A DNA stretch of 64,000 nucleotides from Rathayibacter sp. VKM Ac-2804 (lineage in GTDB: Bacteria; Actinomycetota; Actinomycetes; Actinomycetales; Microbacteriaceae). Numbering within the stretch: position 1 is the stretch's first letter; the number at the start of each line of letters is the position of its first letter. The position numbers and the translations under genes are program-made. The stretch spans positions 3,224,001-3,288,000 of the forward strand of contig NZ_CP047420.1 in assembly GCF_009866655.1 (NCBI RefSeq), written 5' to 3'. Positions 19,210-28,861 of this stretch are shown in pieces. The notes under the pieces were generated by a model. It was not told the origin of the DNA. It searched no databases and was given only the letters and a program-made list of their open reading frames with translations.

Positions 19210-20424
19210 ATGTCAGGCAACAGAGCCGTCGCCTACAAGAGCCCCGGCGTCGTCGAGGTCATCGACATCGACTACCCGACCTTCGAGCTGAAGGACGGAC
19301 CGGGCGTGAACCCGGCGAACATCGGCAGGAAGCTGCCGCACGGCGCGATCCTCCGCACCGTCTCGACCAACATCTGCGGCTCGGACCAGCACATGGTCCG
19401 CGGGCGCACCACGGCCCCCGCCGATCTCGTCCTCGGGCACGAGATCACGGGCGAGGTCGTCGAGGTGGGGCCGGACGTCGAGTTCGTCAAGGTCGGCGAC
19501 ATCGTCTCCGTGCCGTTCAACATCGCCTGCGGCCGCTGTCGCAACTGCAAGGAGCGCAAGACCGGCATCTGCCTGAACGTGAACCCCGACCGCCCGGGCA
19601 GCGCCTACGGCTACGTCGACATGGGCGGCTGGGTCGGCGGGCAGGCCGAGTACGTGATGGTCCCCTACGCGGACTGGAACCTGCTCGTCTTCCCCGACCG
19701 CGACCAGGCGCTGGAGAAGATCCTCGATCTGACGATGCTCTCGGACATCTTCCCGACCGGCTTCCACGGCGCGGTCACCGCGGGCGTCGGGGTCGGCTCG
19801 ACCGTCTACGTCGCGGGAGCGGGCCCGGTCGGGCTCGCCGCGGCCGTCGGTGCGCAGCTGCTCGGCGCGGCCGTCGTGATCGTCGCGGACCTCAACGAGG
19901 AGCGGCTCGCCCAGGCGCGCTCGTTCGGCTGCGAGACCGTCGACGTCTCGAAGGGCGACCCGGCCGGGCAGATCGAGCAGATCCTCGGCGTGCCGGAGGT
20001 GGACTGCGGTGTGGACGCGGTGGGCTTCGAGGCGCACGGCAACGGAGCCGACTCGGGCACCGAGGCGCCGGCCACGGTGCTGAACTCGCTGATGTCGATC
20101 ACCGCGGCGGGCGGCGCCCTCGGCATCCCGGGGCTGTACGTCACCGGCGACCCGGGCGGAGTGGACGAGGCGGCGCAGGAGGGCTCGCTCTCGATCCGCC
20201 TCGGCCTCGGCTGGGCGAAGTCGCTGTCCTTCACGACCGGCCAGTGCCCGGTGATGAAGTACAACCGGTCGCTGATGATGGCGATCCTGCACGACAAGGT
20301 GCAGATCGCGAAGGCGGTGCAGGCCACGGCCATCACGCTGGACGAGGCTCCGCAGGGCTACGCCGACTTCGACAAGGGCGCCGCGAAGAAGTTCGTGCTG
20401 AACCCGAACGGCTACCTCGGCTGA
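19210..20424 (+). CDS. fdhA: Glutathione-independent formaldehyde dehydrogenase (zinc alcohol dehydrogenase family)
   Basis: 404 residues from ATG 19210, preceded by GAAGGAG. Oxidises formaldehyde to formate with NAD+ without glutathione, as in Pseudomonas putida FdhA. Catalytic zinc ligands are visible in TNICGSDQHMVRGRT and GHEITGEV, the structural zinc loop in CGRCRNCKERKTGIC, and the nucleotide motif in VYVAGAGPVGLAAAVGAQLLG. The central insertion NPDRPGSAYGYVDMGGWVGGQAEYV is typical of this subgroup. The product formate could be the substrate of the nearby FdhF/YdeP protein. Confidence 0.88.
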   Translation: MSGNRAVAYKSPGVVEVIDIDYPTFELKDGPGVNPANIGRKLPHGAILRTVSTNICGSDQHMVRGRTTAPADLVLGHEITGEVVEVGPDVEFVKVGDIVSVPFNIACGRCRNCKERKTGICLNVNPDRPGSAYGYVDMGGWVGGQAEYVMVPYADWNLLVFPDRDQALEKILDLTMLSDIFPTGFHGAVTAGVGVGSTVYVAGAGPVGLAAAVGAQLLGAAVVIVADLNEERLAQARSFGCETVDVSKGDPAGQIEQILGVPEVDCGVDAVGFEAHGNGADSGTEAPATVLNSLMSITAAGGALGIPGLYVTGDPGGVDEAAQEGSLSIRLGLGWAKSLSFTTGQCPVMKYNRSLMMAILHDKVQIAKAVQATAITLDEAPQGYADFDKGAAKKFVLNPNGYLG

Positions 20425-20497
20425 TCCCGCCGACGGCGCCGGGTCCGCGGATCCGGCGCCGTCGCTCCCGCGCGGTCGCCGCGACCAGAATGGACGG

Positions 20498-21610
20498 ATG
20501 AGCGAGACCGACTGGGACGGCGCCCGCGCGCGGATCGCGGAGGCGACCGCTCCGGGGCCGCTCGAGACCGTGCCGCTGCGCGAGGCGGAGGGCTGCGTCA
20601 CGGCGGGCGCCCTGCTCGCGCCGCGGCCGCTCCCCCACTACGACTCCTCCGCGATGGACGGCTGGGCGATCCGCGGCGCGTCGCCGTGGCGGCTCGGACC
20701 GGGCAGCGCCGAGCCGATCGTGACCGGCGGGGTCGTGCCGGAGTGGTGCGAGGCCGTCCTGCCGAGCGAGCGCGGCCTGGTGGCCGGCGAGGTGCTCTCC
20801 TCGGAGCAGCCGCTGCCGCTCGGACGGCACATCCGCAGCGCGGGCGACGAGGCTCCGGCGGGCACCGCGCTCGTCGACTCCGGGGTGCGGCTGCGGCCGG
20901 CGCATCTCGCACTGCTGGCGATCGCGGGCTTCGACGAGCTCGTCGTGCGCCGGCCGGCAGCGGTCGACCTGCTCTTCACCGGCGACGAGGTCGACACCGC
21001 GGGGATGCCCGGGACCGGCCGCGTCCGGGACGCGTTCACGCCGCTGCTGCCGCCGCTGGTCGCGCGCTGCGGAGGTGCGATCGGCTCCGTCGCCCGGCTC
21101 GGCGACGACGACGAGGCGGTCGCCCGCGCGCTGCTCGCGACGACGGCTCCGCTGCGGGTCACGACGGGCGGGACCGGGCGCTCGCGTGCCGACGCGGTGC
21201 GGCGAGCTCTGGGGCTCGCGGGAGCGACCGTCCTGGTCGACGGGGTCGCGATGCGGCCGGGGCATCCGACGCTGATCGCGGTGCTGCCCGACGGGGCGGT
21301 CGTGCTGGCGCTGCCCGGGAATCCGCTCGCGGCGTTCCTGGCGGCGCTGTCGTTCCTGCCGCCGGCACTGGATGCGGCGAGCCGGGCCGGTGCGTCCGCG
21401 CTGCGGCGGGGTGTGCTCGGCGAGCCGCTCGGGCGGGCCGGGTCGACCGTGCTCGTGCCGGTGGTCGAGGCGGACGGCGTCTGGCGGGCGGTGCACGGGA
21501 TCCGCTCGCACATGCTCTCGGGGCTGACGGTGGCGGAGGCGGTCGCGGTCGTCCCGTCGGGCGGCAGCGGGGCGGGTGAGACGGTGCGGCTGCTGGCGCT
21601 GCCGTGGTGA
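20498..21610 (+). CDS. moeA: Molybdopterin molybdenumtransferase
   Basis: Inserts molybdate into adenylylated molybdopterin. The 370-residue protein shows LPHYDSSAMDGWAIRG near the N-terminus, the FTGDEVD segment, TTGGTGRSRADAV and the LPGNPLAAFLAALSFLPP motif of MoeA/MogA-fold domains. At about 370 residues it is slightly shorter than the usual 400. ATG 20498. Same strand as fdhA, 73 bp downstream; convergent with fdhF, with a family A repeat between the stops. Confidence 0.9.
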   Translation: MSETDWDGARARIAEATAPGPLETVPLREAEGCVTAGALLAPRPLPHYDSSAMDGWAIRGASPWRLGPGSAEPIVTGGVVPEWCEAVLPSERGLVAGEVLSSEQPLPLGRHIRSAGDEAPAGTALVDSGVRLRPAHLALLAIAGFDELVVRRPAAVDLLFTGDEVDTAGMPGTGRVRDAFTPLLPPLVARCGGAIGSVARLGDDDEAVARALLATTAPLRVTTGGTGRSRADAVRRALGLAGATVLVDGVAMRPGHPTLIAVLPDGAVVLALPGNPLAAFLAALSFLPPALDAASRAGASALRRGVLGEPLGRAGSTVLVPVVEADGVWRAVHGIRSHMLSGLTVAEAVAVVPSGGSGAGETVRLLALPW

Positions 21611-21634
21611 GCGGGACCGGACTGCTGGCGGGGC

Positions 21635-21674
21635 GGGTCTCGATACGCCGCTCCGCGGCTGCTCGACCAGCGTG
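21635..21674. repeat. Intergenic hairpin repeat family A, single copy
   Basis: One copy (GGTCTCGATACGCCGCTCC ... GCTCGACCAGCGTG) lies between the convergent moeA and fdhF stops and could serve as a bidirectional terminator. Confidence 0.8.
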
Positions 21675-21705
21675 AGGGCGAGCCGGCCGCTGGGCGGCCG
21701 ACGGG

Positions 21706-24009
21706 TCAGGCGGCCGGCTCCAGGCGGACGACGACGGACTTGGAGGTCGGGGTGCCGCTGACGGCCGCGGTGGAGTCGAGCGGCACCAGCACGTTCGTCT
21801 CGGGGTAGTAGGCCGCGATGCAGCCGCGCGGGGTGTCGTAGGCGATCACGCGGAACGACGGGGCCCGGCGCTCGAGGCCGTCCTCCCACTCCGAGACCAG
21901 GTCGACCATCGCACCGTCGGCGAGGCCCTGCTCGGCGATGTCGTCGGCGTGCACGAAGACGACGCGGCGCCCGCCGTGCACCCCGCGGTAGCGGTCGTCC
22001 TTGCCGTAGATGGTGGTGTTGAACTGGTCGTGCGAGCGCAGCGTCTGCAGCAGCAGGCGCCCCTCGGGCACCTTCGGGTACTGCAGCGGATTCGCGGTGA
22101 AGCGGGCGAGGCCGGTCGCGGTGGCGAAGCGGCGCTCGTCGCGCGGCGGGTTCGGCAGGACGAAGCCGCCGGGCTCGTTGACGCGGCGCTCGAAGTCCTC
22201 GAAGCCGGGGACGACCGCGGCGATGTGCCGGCGGATGAGGCGGTAGTCCTCGCGCAGCGCCGCCCAGTCGACGACCGGGGTGTTCGGCCGGTCGGCGAGC
22301 AGGCGCTCCGCGATCCCGGTGAGGATCGCCACCTCGGACTGCAGGACCGTGCTCGGCGGGGCGAGCCGCCCGCGGGAGGCGTGCACGGCGCTCATCGAGT
22401 CCTCGACCGTCACCCGCTGCTCCCCCGTCGCGCGCTTGTCCGAGTCGGTCCGGCCCAGGGTCGGCAGGATCAGCGCGCGCCGGCCGGTGACGACGTGCGA
22501 GCGGTTGAGCTTGGTCGAGACGTGCACCGTGAGCGCGAGCGAGCGCATCGCGGCCTCGGTGACGCCGGTGTCCGGAGTCGCCCGGGCGAAGTTGCCGCCG
22601 AGGCCCATGAAGACGCGGGCCTTCCCGTCGCGCATCGCGCGGATCGCGGCGACCGTGTCGGTGCCGTGCTCGCGCGGCGAGGTGAAGGAGAACTCGCGGT
22701 CGAGGGCGTCGTGGAAGGAGTCGGGCATCCGCTCGAAGATGCCCATCGTGCGGTCGCCCTGCACGTTCGAGTGGCCGCGGACCGGGCAGACGCCCGCGCC
22801 CGGCTTGCCGATGCTGCCGGTCAGCAGCAGGACGTTGACGACGTCCTTGAGCGTCGCGACGGAGTGCGCGTGCTGGGTGAGCCCCATCGCCCAGCAGACG
22901 ATCGTGCCCTCGCTCGCGGCGATCAGCTCGGCGATCGCGCGGATCCGCGCCTCGTCGATCCCGCTCGCCCGCTCGATCTCAGACCACTCGGTGCCGCGGA
23001 TCTCGTCGAGGTAGCCGTCGAGGCCGTCGGTGCTCTCGGCGATGAAGGCGCGGTCGAAGACGCCGCCGCGCGCCTCCTCCGCGTCGAGGAGCGCCTTGCC
23101 GAAGCCCTGGAAGAGCGCCTGGTCGCCGCCGAGCCGCACCTGGAGGAAGTGGTCGGCGAGGGCCGTGCCGCCGCCGATCATGCCGCGGACGGTCTGCGGG
23201 TTCTCGAAGCGCAGCAGCCCCGCCTCGGGCAACGGGTTGATCGCGACGATGGTGCTTCCCGCGCGCTTCGCCCGCTCGAGCGCGGTGAGCATCCGCGGGT
23301 GGTTGGTGCCGGGGTTCTGGCCGGCGACGATCAGCAGCGGCGCGCGCTCGACGTCGCGGAGGCTGACCGTGCCCTTGCCGATGCCGATCGTCTCGGTCAG
23401 GGCCGAGCCGCTGGACTCGTGGCACATGTTGGAGCAGTCGGGCAGGTTGTTGGTGCCGAAGCCGCGCACCAGCAGCTGGTAGACGAACGCGGCCTCGTTG
23501 GAGGTGCGGCCGGAGGTGTAGAAGATCGCCTCGTCCGGATCGGCGCAGGCGCGCAGCTCGTCCGCCACGACGTCGAGGGCCTCGTCCCAGCCGACCGGCC
23601 GGTAGTGCGTGGCACCCTCGTCGAGGAGCATCGGCTCAGTGAGGCGGCCCTGCTGGCCGAGCTGGTAGTCGTCCCAGCCCTCGAGCTCGATCAGCGAGTG
23701 CGCGGCGAAGAAGGCGGACGTGACGGTGCGCAGCGTCGCCTCCTCGGCGACCGCCTTCGCGCCGTTCTCGCAGAACTCGGCGACGTGCCGCTTGTCGGAC
23801 TCGGGCCAGGCGCAGCCGGGGCAGTCGAAGCCGGTCTTCTGGTTGACGCGGAGGAGCGTCTCGGCGCTGCGCAGCGGACCCATCTGCTTGAGCGAGATCT
23901 GCAGCGCGTGCGCGACGCCGGGGATGCCGACCGCCCGCCGCTTCGGGGCGCCGACCGTGACGGCGCTCTCGTCGATCGGCTTCTCGCGGGCTTCGGCGTC
24001 ATCGACCAT
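21706..24009 (-). CDS. FdhF/YdeP-family molybdopterin oxidoreductase
   Basis: 767 residues. Bis-MGD oxidoreductase of the formate-dehydrogenase-H/YdeP type; formate to CO2 is the likely but unproven reaction. An N-terminal cysteine group CPGC ... FCENG (CX2CX15C) provides three visible Fe-S ligands, not the usual four. Further motifs are FYTSGRTSNEAAF, NNLPDCSNMCHESSG (candidate Mo ligand cysteine, no selenocysteine), VAGQNPGTNHPRML, and the C-terminal cofactor domain with NTTIYGKDDRYRGV. No Tat signal, so it is cytoplasmic. Divergent from fdhD with a 98-bp shared promoter region. Its electron acceptor subunit is not in the window. Confidence 0.85.
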   Translation of the reverse strand: MVDDAEAREKPIDESAVTVGAPKRRAVGIPGVAHALQISLKQMGPLRSAETLLRVNQKTGFDCPGCAWPESDKRHVAEFCENGAKAVAEEATLRTVTSAFFAAHSLIELEGWDDYQLGQQGRLTEPMLLDEGATHYRPVGWDEALDVVADELRACADPDEAIFYTSGRTSNEAAFVYQLLVRGFGTNNLPDCSNMCHESSGSALTETIGIGKGTVSLRDVERAPLLIVAGQNPGTNHPRMLTALERAKRAGSTIVAINPLPEAGLLRFENPQTVRGMIGGGTALADHFLQVRLGGDQALFQGFGKALLDAEEARGGVFDRAFIAESTDGLDGYLDEIRGTEWSEIERASGIDEARIRAIAELIAASEGTIVCWAMGLTQHAHSVATLKDVVNVLLLTGSIGKPGAGVCPVRGHSNVQGDRTMGIFERMPDSFHDALDREFSFTSPREHGTDTVAAIRAMRDGKARVFMGLGGNFARATPDTGVTEAAMRSLALTVHVSTKLNRSHVVTGRRALILPTLGRTDSDKRATGEQRVTVEDSMSAVHASRGRLAPPSTVLQSEVAILTGIAERLLADRPNTPVVDWAALREDYRLIRRHIAAVVPGFEDFERRVNEPGGFVLPNPPRDERRFATATGLARFTANPLQYPKVPEGRLLLQTLRSHDQFNTTIYGKDDRYRGVHGGRRVVFVHADDIAEQGLADGAMVDLVSEWEDGLERRAPSFRVIAYDTPRGCIAAYYPETNVLVPLDSTAAVSGTPTSKSVVVRLEPAA

Positions 24010-24107
24010 TCCTGCATCGTACGTCGGGGAGCGGGTGGGAGGATGAGCGCCTGCCGTCCGGGCTCTCAGGTCGCGGGGCGGTGCGCCGCCGCGTCGAGGA
24101 GGACCCC

Positions 24108-24935
24108 ATGAGCCGTGCCATCGCCCGGACCCGTCTGATCGCGGTCCGCGCCGGGGAGCCGACCCGCCGCCGCGAGGACGTGCTCGCCGTCGAGGAGCCG
24201 CTGGAGATCCGGGTGGGCGGCCGGCGGTTCAGCGTCACCATGCGCACGCCCGGGGAGGACTTCGACCTGGTCGCCGGGTTCCTGGTGTCGGAGGGGGTGC
24301 TCACCTCGACCGATCAGCTCGCGGCCATGCGCTATTGCGCGAGCGGCGCGGGGCCGGGCGAGAACACCTACAACGTGATCGACGCGAGCGTCCGCGGGGG
24401 CCGCGCGGAGATCCTGCTCGACCGCGAGCGCTCGGTGTACACGTCGAGCTCGTGCGGCGTGTGCGGGCTGGCGTCGCTCGAGGCGGTCGCGACGGAGTCG
24501 GCGTGGAGCGTGGCGGAGGATCCGCTGCGGGTGTCGACCGAGCTGCTCGTGTCGCTGCCGGACCGGCTGCGGGAGGCGCAGGCCGTGTTCGAGCGCACCG
24601 GCGGCCTGCACGCGGCCGGGCTGTTCGACGCGGACGGAACGCCGCTGGTGCTGCGCGAGGACGTGGGGCGGCACAACGCGGTCGACAAGGTCGTCGGCTG
24701 GGGGCTGCGCGAGGGGCGGCTGCCGCTGCGGGGCACCCTGCTGCAGGTGTCGGGCCGCGCCTCGTTCGAGCTCGTGCAGAAGGCCGTGATGGCGGGCGTC
24801 CCCCTCCTCGCGGCGGTCGGCGCCCCGTCCTCCCTCGCCGTCGACCTCGCCCGCGACTCGGGCCTCACCCTCATCGGCTTCAGCCGCGGCGGGGGCTTCA
24901 ACGTCTACGCGGGCGACGCCCGCCTCGCGGACTGA
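24108..24935 (+). CDS. fdhD: Formate dehydrogenase sulfurtransferase FdhD
   Basis: Passes sulfur from a cysteine desulfurase to the bis-MGD cofactor, which is required for formate dehydrogenase activity. The 275-residue protein has the MRTPGEDFDLVAGFLVSEG segment, the catalytic CXXC in SSSCGVCG, and REDVGRHNAVDKVVG plus VSGRASFELVQKA in the C-terminal half. The ATG at 24108 follows GAGGAGG, which decides against a start nine codons earlier. Confidence 0.95.
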   Translation: MSRAIARTRLIAVRAGEPTRRREDVLAVEEPLEIRVGGRRFSVTMRTPGEDFDLVAGFLVSEGVLTSTDQLAAMRYCASGAGPGENTYNVIDASVRGGRAEILLDRERSVYTSSSCGVCGLASLEAVATESAWSVAEDPLRVSTELLVSLPDRLREAQAVFERTGGLHAAGLFDADGTPLVLREDVGRHNAVDKVVGWGLREGRLPLRGTLLQVSGRASFELVQKAVMAGVPLLAAVGAPSSLAVDLARDSGLTLIGFSRGGGFNVYAGDARLAD

Positions 24936-25244
24936 CGCGGCATCTCCACACGCCCTTCCCGCGACACCTCGACCACCACGCAGCGCGCGCTGACCGCGGA
25001 AGGCACCAGCTCGCGCGCCAGCGCGGCCCTTCCACGGCTCGCACGTCCGCCGGCGACGTCGCCGAAAGCAGCTCGCGCGCAGCGCGGCCCCACCGCTGCT
25101 CAGGCGACCACCGAGGACGTCGGCCGCACCGGGCTTGCACGGGCAGGGCAGAGGGCCGCGACCCGGAATCGCGTGCCAGCGATTCAGGGCAGCCCGACGC
25201 GACCCGCTCCGCGAAACGCTCCCACCCCTGCAAGCCGACCGCGA
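24936..25244. other. Intergenic stretch without a recognised gene
   Basis: About 310 bp between the fdhD stop and the ackA 3' hairpin. It contains an imperfect direct repeat, CAGCTCGCGCGC plus CAGCGCGGCC, at about 25007 and 25069 (62-bp period). Short open frames here lack ribosome sites and family resemblance. Nothing else was recognised. Confidence 0.5.
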
Positions 25245-25273
25245 GTCGTCTAGCAGCGAAGCTGCTAGACGAC
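25245..25273 (-). terminator. Hairpin containing the ackA stop codon
   Basis: Arms GTCGTCTAGCAGC and GCTGCTAGACGAC (13 bp, perfect) enclose a 3-nt loop. The second arm encodes the last codons and TAG stop of ackA (25265-25267). No T-run follows on the minus strand. It can act as a terminator or an mRNA 3' stabiliser. Confidence 0.65.
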
Positions 25274-26449
25274 CGACAAGGACTGCCGGGCGATCTCGAG
25301 CTCCTCGTTGGTGGGGATGACGAGGACGGCGACGCGGGAGTCGTCGGTGGAGATGCGGCGGGGGCCGCGGTCGCGGGCGGTGTTGCGCTCGGGGTCGAGC
25401 TCGATGCCGAGGCCCTCGAGGCCGCGGAGGGCGCCGGCGCGGACGGCCGGGACGTTCTCTCCGACTCCGGCGGTGAAGACGATCGCGTCGACGCGGCCGA
25501 GCTGGGCGTAGTAGGCGCCGACGTAGTGGCGGAGGCGGTGGTAGTAGACCTCGAGGGCGGCCGTCGCGGTCTCGTCGCCGGCCTCGGCGGCGTCCTGCAC
25601 GTCGCGCATGTCGCCGCGGCCGGAGAGACCGAGGAGTCCGCTGCGGCGGTTGAGGACGGTGTCGAGCTCGTCGGTGGAGAGGCCGGCCTTGCGGGCGAGG
25701 TGGAAGACGACGGCGGGGTCCAGGTCGCCGGAGCGGGTGCCCATCACGAGGCCCTCGAGCGGCGTCATGCCCATCGAGGTCTCGACGGAGGCGCCGCCGT
25801 CGATCGCGCACGCGGAGGCGCCGTTGCCGAGGTGCAGGACGATCGTCTTGAGGTCGGAGCGGCGGCGGCCGAGGAACGCGGCGGCCGCCTCGGAGACGAA
25901 CTTGTGCGAGGTGCCGTGGAAGCCGTAGCGGCGGATGCGGTGCTTGTCGGCGAGCTCGGCGGGGATGGCGTAGGTGGACGCCGCGGCGGGGATCGTGTGG
26001 TGGAAGGCCGTGTCGAAGACCGCGACGTGCGGGACGTCCGGGAAGGCCTTCTGCGCGGCCTCGATGCCCTCGAGGTTGGCCGGGTTGTGCAGCGGGGCGA
26101 GGTCGCTGAGGTCCTCGATGTTGATCTTCACGAGGTCGGTGACGACGGTCGGCTCGTAGAAGCGCTTGCCGCCGTGCACGACGCGGTGGCCGACGGCGAT
26201 CGGCGGGAACTCGTCGAGGCTCGGGCCGTGCTCGGCGAAGGCGCGGATCATCGCGTCGAAGCCGGCCGTGTGGTCCGGGATCGGGGTCTCGAACTCGACC
26301 GTGTCGCCGTCGTGGCTGTGCTTGGTGCGGCCGGTCTCCTCGCCGATCCGCTCGACGAGGCCGCTGGCGAGCGTCTCCTCCGTCGTCATCTCGATGAGCT
26401 GGTACTTGAAGGACGACGAGCCGCTGTTGACGACGAGGACGACGGACAC
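25265..26449 (-). CDS. ackA: Acetate kinase
   Basis: Interconverts acetate plus ATP with acetyl phosphate plus ADP. 394 residues from GTG 26449 (VSVVLVVNSGSSSFKYQL), with GGAG at normal distance; the long upstream in-frame extension is noise. Signature motifs are NSGSSSFKYQL at the N-terminus, HRVVHGGKRFYEP, FDTAFHHTIP, RRYGFHGTSHKFVS and VLHLGNGASACAI, with MGMTPLEGLVMGTRSGDLDP in the middle. It follows pta by 52 bp, forming the usual Pta-AckA acetate pathway. Confidence 0.96.
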   Translation of the reverse strand: MSVVLVVNSGSSSFKYQLIEMTTEETLASGLVERIGEETGRTKHSHDGDTVEFETPIPDHTAGFDAMIRAFAEHGPSLDEFPPIAVGHRVVHGGKRFYEPTVVTDLVKINIEDLSDLAPLHNPANLEGIEAAQKAFPDVPHVAVFDTAFHHTIPAAASTYAIPAELADKHRIRRYGFHGTSHKFVSEAAAAFLGRRRSDLKTIVLHLGNGASACAIDGGASVETSMGMTPLEGLVMGTRSGDLDPAVVFHLARKAGLSTDELDTVLNRRSGLLGLSGRGDMRDVQDAAEAGDETATAALEVYYHRLRHYVGAYYAQLGRVDAIVFTAGVGENVPAVRAGALRGLEGLGIELDPERNTARDRGPRRISTDDSRVAVLVIPTNEELEIARQSLSVV

Positions 26450-26501
26450 GGTGGGACTCCTGGGGGTTCGGGGTCGGACGGGGCGCTCGGGCGGGTGGCC
26501 C

Positions 26502-28646
26502 TCAGCGCACGACGGGGATGGCGGAGGTCGGCGGGACGATGGCCTGGGTCGCCGCCTGGATCGCGGTGATCGCGACGGTGTTGACGATGTCCTGCACGAG
26601 CGCGCCGCGGGAGAGGTCGTTGACGGGCTTCCGCAGGCCCTGCAGGACCGGCCCGATCGCCACGGCACCGGCCGAGCGCTGCACGGCCTTGTAGGTGTTG
26701 TTGCCCGTGTTGAGGTCCGGGAAGATGAACACCGTCGCGCGACCGGCGACCTGCGAGCCGGGCATCTTCGAGGCGGCGACGGCCGCGTCCGCGGCGGCGT
26801 CGTACTGGATCGGGCCCTCGACGAGCAGGTCGGGGCGGCGCTCGCGCACCAGGGCGGTCGCCGCGCGGACCTTCTCGACGTCGGCGCCCGCTCCGCTCTC
26901 GCCGGTGGAGTAGGAGAGCATCGCGATCCGCGGGTCGATGCCGAACTGCTGCGCCGTCTCGGCGGAGGAGATGGCGATGTCGGCCAGCTGCGCCTCGGTC
27001 GGGTCGGGGTTCACGGCGCAGTCGCCGTAGACGAGGACGCGGTCGGCGAGCGCCATCAGGAACACGCTCGAGACGACGGAGACGCCGGGGCTGGTCTTGA
27101 TGATCTCGAAGCCGGGGCGGATCGTGTGCGCGGTGGTGTGCGCGGCGCCCGAGACCATGCCGTCGGCGAGGCCGAGCTGCACCATCATCGTGCCGAAGTA
27201 GGAGACGTCGGTGACGGTGTCGTAGGCGTGGTCGAAGGTGATGCCCTTGTGCGCGCGGATGCGGGCGTACTCCTCGGCGAAGCGGTTGCGGTGCTCCGGG
27301 TCGAGGACGCTGAGGACGCGGGCGCCGTCGATGTCCAGGCCGAGGCTCGCCGCGCGGGAGCGCACCTCGACCTCCTCGCCGAGGATCGTCAGGCGGGCGA
27401 TGCCGCGCTTGAGCACGGTCGCGGCGGCGCGGAGGATGCGGTCGTCGCCGCCCTCGGGCAGCACGATGTGCCGGTCGGCGATGCGGGCGCGCTCGATCAG
27501 GCCGTACTCGAACATCAGCGGCGTGACGACCTCGGAGCGGCCGACGTCGAGGAGGGTGAGCAGCTCGACCGGGTCGATCGCCTCGGCGAACAGGGCGAGG
27601 GAGGTGTCGCGCTTACGCGGCGAGTCGGCGGCGAGGCGACCGCGCGCGGCGGTGACGCGCACCGCGGTGTCGTAGGTGCCGAGCTCGGTCATCACGATCG
27701 GCAGGCGGTTGTCGACGCCCTCGATCAGGCGGACGATCGGCTCCTGCAGCTCGAAGCCGCCGTTGAGGATGATCGCGGAGACCGTCGGGAAGTTGCCGGA
27801 GGCGTGCGCCATGATCACGGCGAGCACGACCTCGGGGCGGTCGCCGGGGACGATGACGACACCGCCCTCCATCAGGCGCGGCAGGACGTTGACCATCGAC
27901 ATGCCCGCGACGACCACGCCGAGGGCCTCGCGGCCGAGCAGCTCCGGGTCGCCCGCGACGAAGACGCCGTCGACGGCGTCGATGATGCGGGAGACGCTCG
28001 GGGCGACGAGGGACGGGTCCTCGTGGATCGCCCAGACCGGGGCGCCGGCGGGGAGGGCCTCGCGGATCGCGGCGACGGCCTGCTCCGAGGTGCCCGGGTC
28101 GGCGCGGTTCGCGACGACGCCGATGAGGCTCGCGTGCGCGGTGCGCAGCTCGACGGCGGCGAGCTCGGTGATCTGCCGCATCTCGTCGGGCGTGCGGGCG
28201 GGGGCCTGGCCGAGCTGCTCGCTCCGCGACGGGTCGCGGCCGGTGAGGACGAGGAGGACGGGGGCGCCGAGGTTGGCGGCGATGCGGGCGTTGTAGCCGA
28301 GCTCCGTCGGGCTGCCGACGTCGGTGTAGTCCGAGCCGAGGATCACGACCGTGTCGCACTGCGCCTCGACGGCCTTGTGGCGCTCGACGATGCGGGAGAG
28401 GGCGGCCTCGCCGTCGGCGTGGACGTCCTCGTACGTGACGCCGATGCAGTCGTCGTAGGCGAGACCCGAGTCGGAGTGGCCCAGCAGCATCTCGAGCACG
28501 TAGTCGCGCTCGGAGGTGGAGCGGGCGATCGGGCGGAAGACGCCGACCCGCTGCACCTGGCTGCTGAGCAGGTCGAGGACGCCGAGGGCGACCGTGGACT
28601 TGCCCGAATGACCTTCGGCGGACGAGATGTAGATGCTCTGAACCAT
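26502..28646 (-). CDS. pta: Phosphate acetyltransferase, long form
   Basis: Converts acetyl-CoA and phosphate to acetyl phosphate and CoA. 714 residues from ATG 28646, the long three-domain form: N-terminal BioD-like P-loop domain (SSAEGHSGKSTVALGVLDLL), central DRTGG regulatory domain (about 220-330), and C-terminal catalytic PTA_PTB domain (ADRHIVLPEGGDDRILRAA ... GLADGMVSGAAHTTAHTIRP ... LNTGNNTYKAVQRSAGA). Promoter probably in the GC-rich 215 bp between it and the SRP RNA. Operon with ackA. Confidence 0.96.
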   Translation of the reverse strand: MVQSIYISSAEGHSGKSTVALGVLDLLSSQVQRVGVFRPIARSTSERDYVLEMLLGHSDSGLAYDDCIGVTYEDVHADGEAALSRIVERHKAVEAQCDTVVILGSDYTDVGSPTELGYNARIAANLGAPVLLVLTGRDPSRSEQLGQAPARTPDEMRQITELAAVELRTAHASLIGVVANRADPGTSEQAVAAIREALPAGAPVWAIHEDPSLVAPSVSRIIDAVDGVFVAGDPELLGREALGVVVAGMSMVNVLPRLMEGGVVIVPGDRPEVVLAVIMAHASGNFPTVSAIILNGGFELQEPIVRLIEGVDNRLPIVMTELGTYDTAVRVTAARGRLAADSPRKRDTSLALFAEAIDPVELLTLLDVGRSEVVTPLMFEYGLIERARIADRHIVLPEGGDDRILRAAATVLKRGIARLTILGEEVEVRSRAASLGLDIDGARVLSVLDPEHRNRFAEEYARIRAHKGITFDHAYDTVTDVSYFGTMMVQLGLADGMVSGAAHTTAHTIRPGFEIIKTSPGVSVVSSVFLMALADRVLVYGDCAVNPDPTEAQLADIAISSAETAQQFGIDPRIAMLSYSTGESGAGADVEKVRAATALVRERRPDLLVEGPIQYDAAADAAVAASKMPGSQVAGRATVFIFPDLNTGNNTYKAVQRSAGAVAIGPVLQGLRKPVNDLSRGALVQDIVNTVAITAIQAATQAIVPPTSAIPVVR

Positions 28647-28861
28647 CGGCGCAAGCCTAGCGACGGGGGCCCTCCGGAGGCTGGGCGGGTGCCCCGGATG
28701 GGAGAGCGTGCAGGAGCGGCGGGGTGTGGAGGAGAGACGGGCGGTCGTCGCCGCCCGGGCCCATGCGACGTAGCCCGGAGCCTGCGGCGTGCCGGAGCCA
28801 GGCGCCCGCAGGGCGGCGCCGCCCGCGGGCGGCGCGCAGGCGCTCGCGCCGCTTAACGGAA

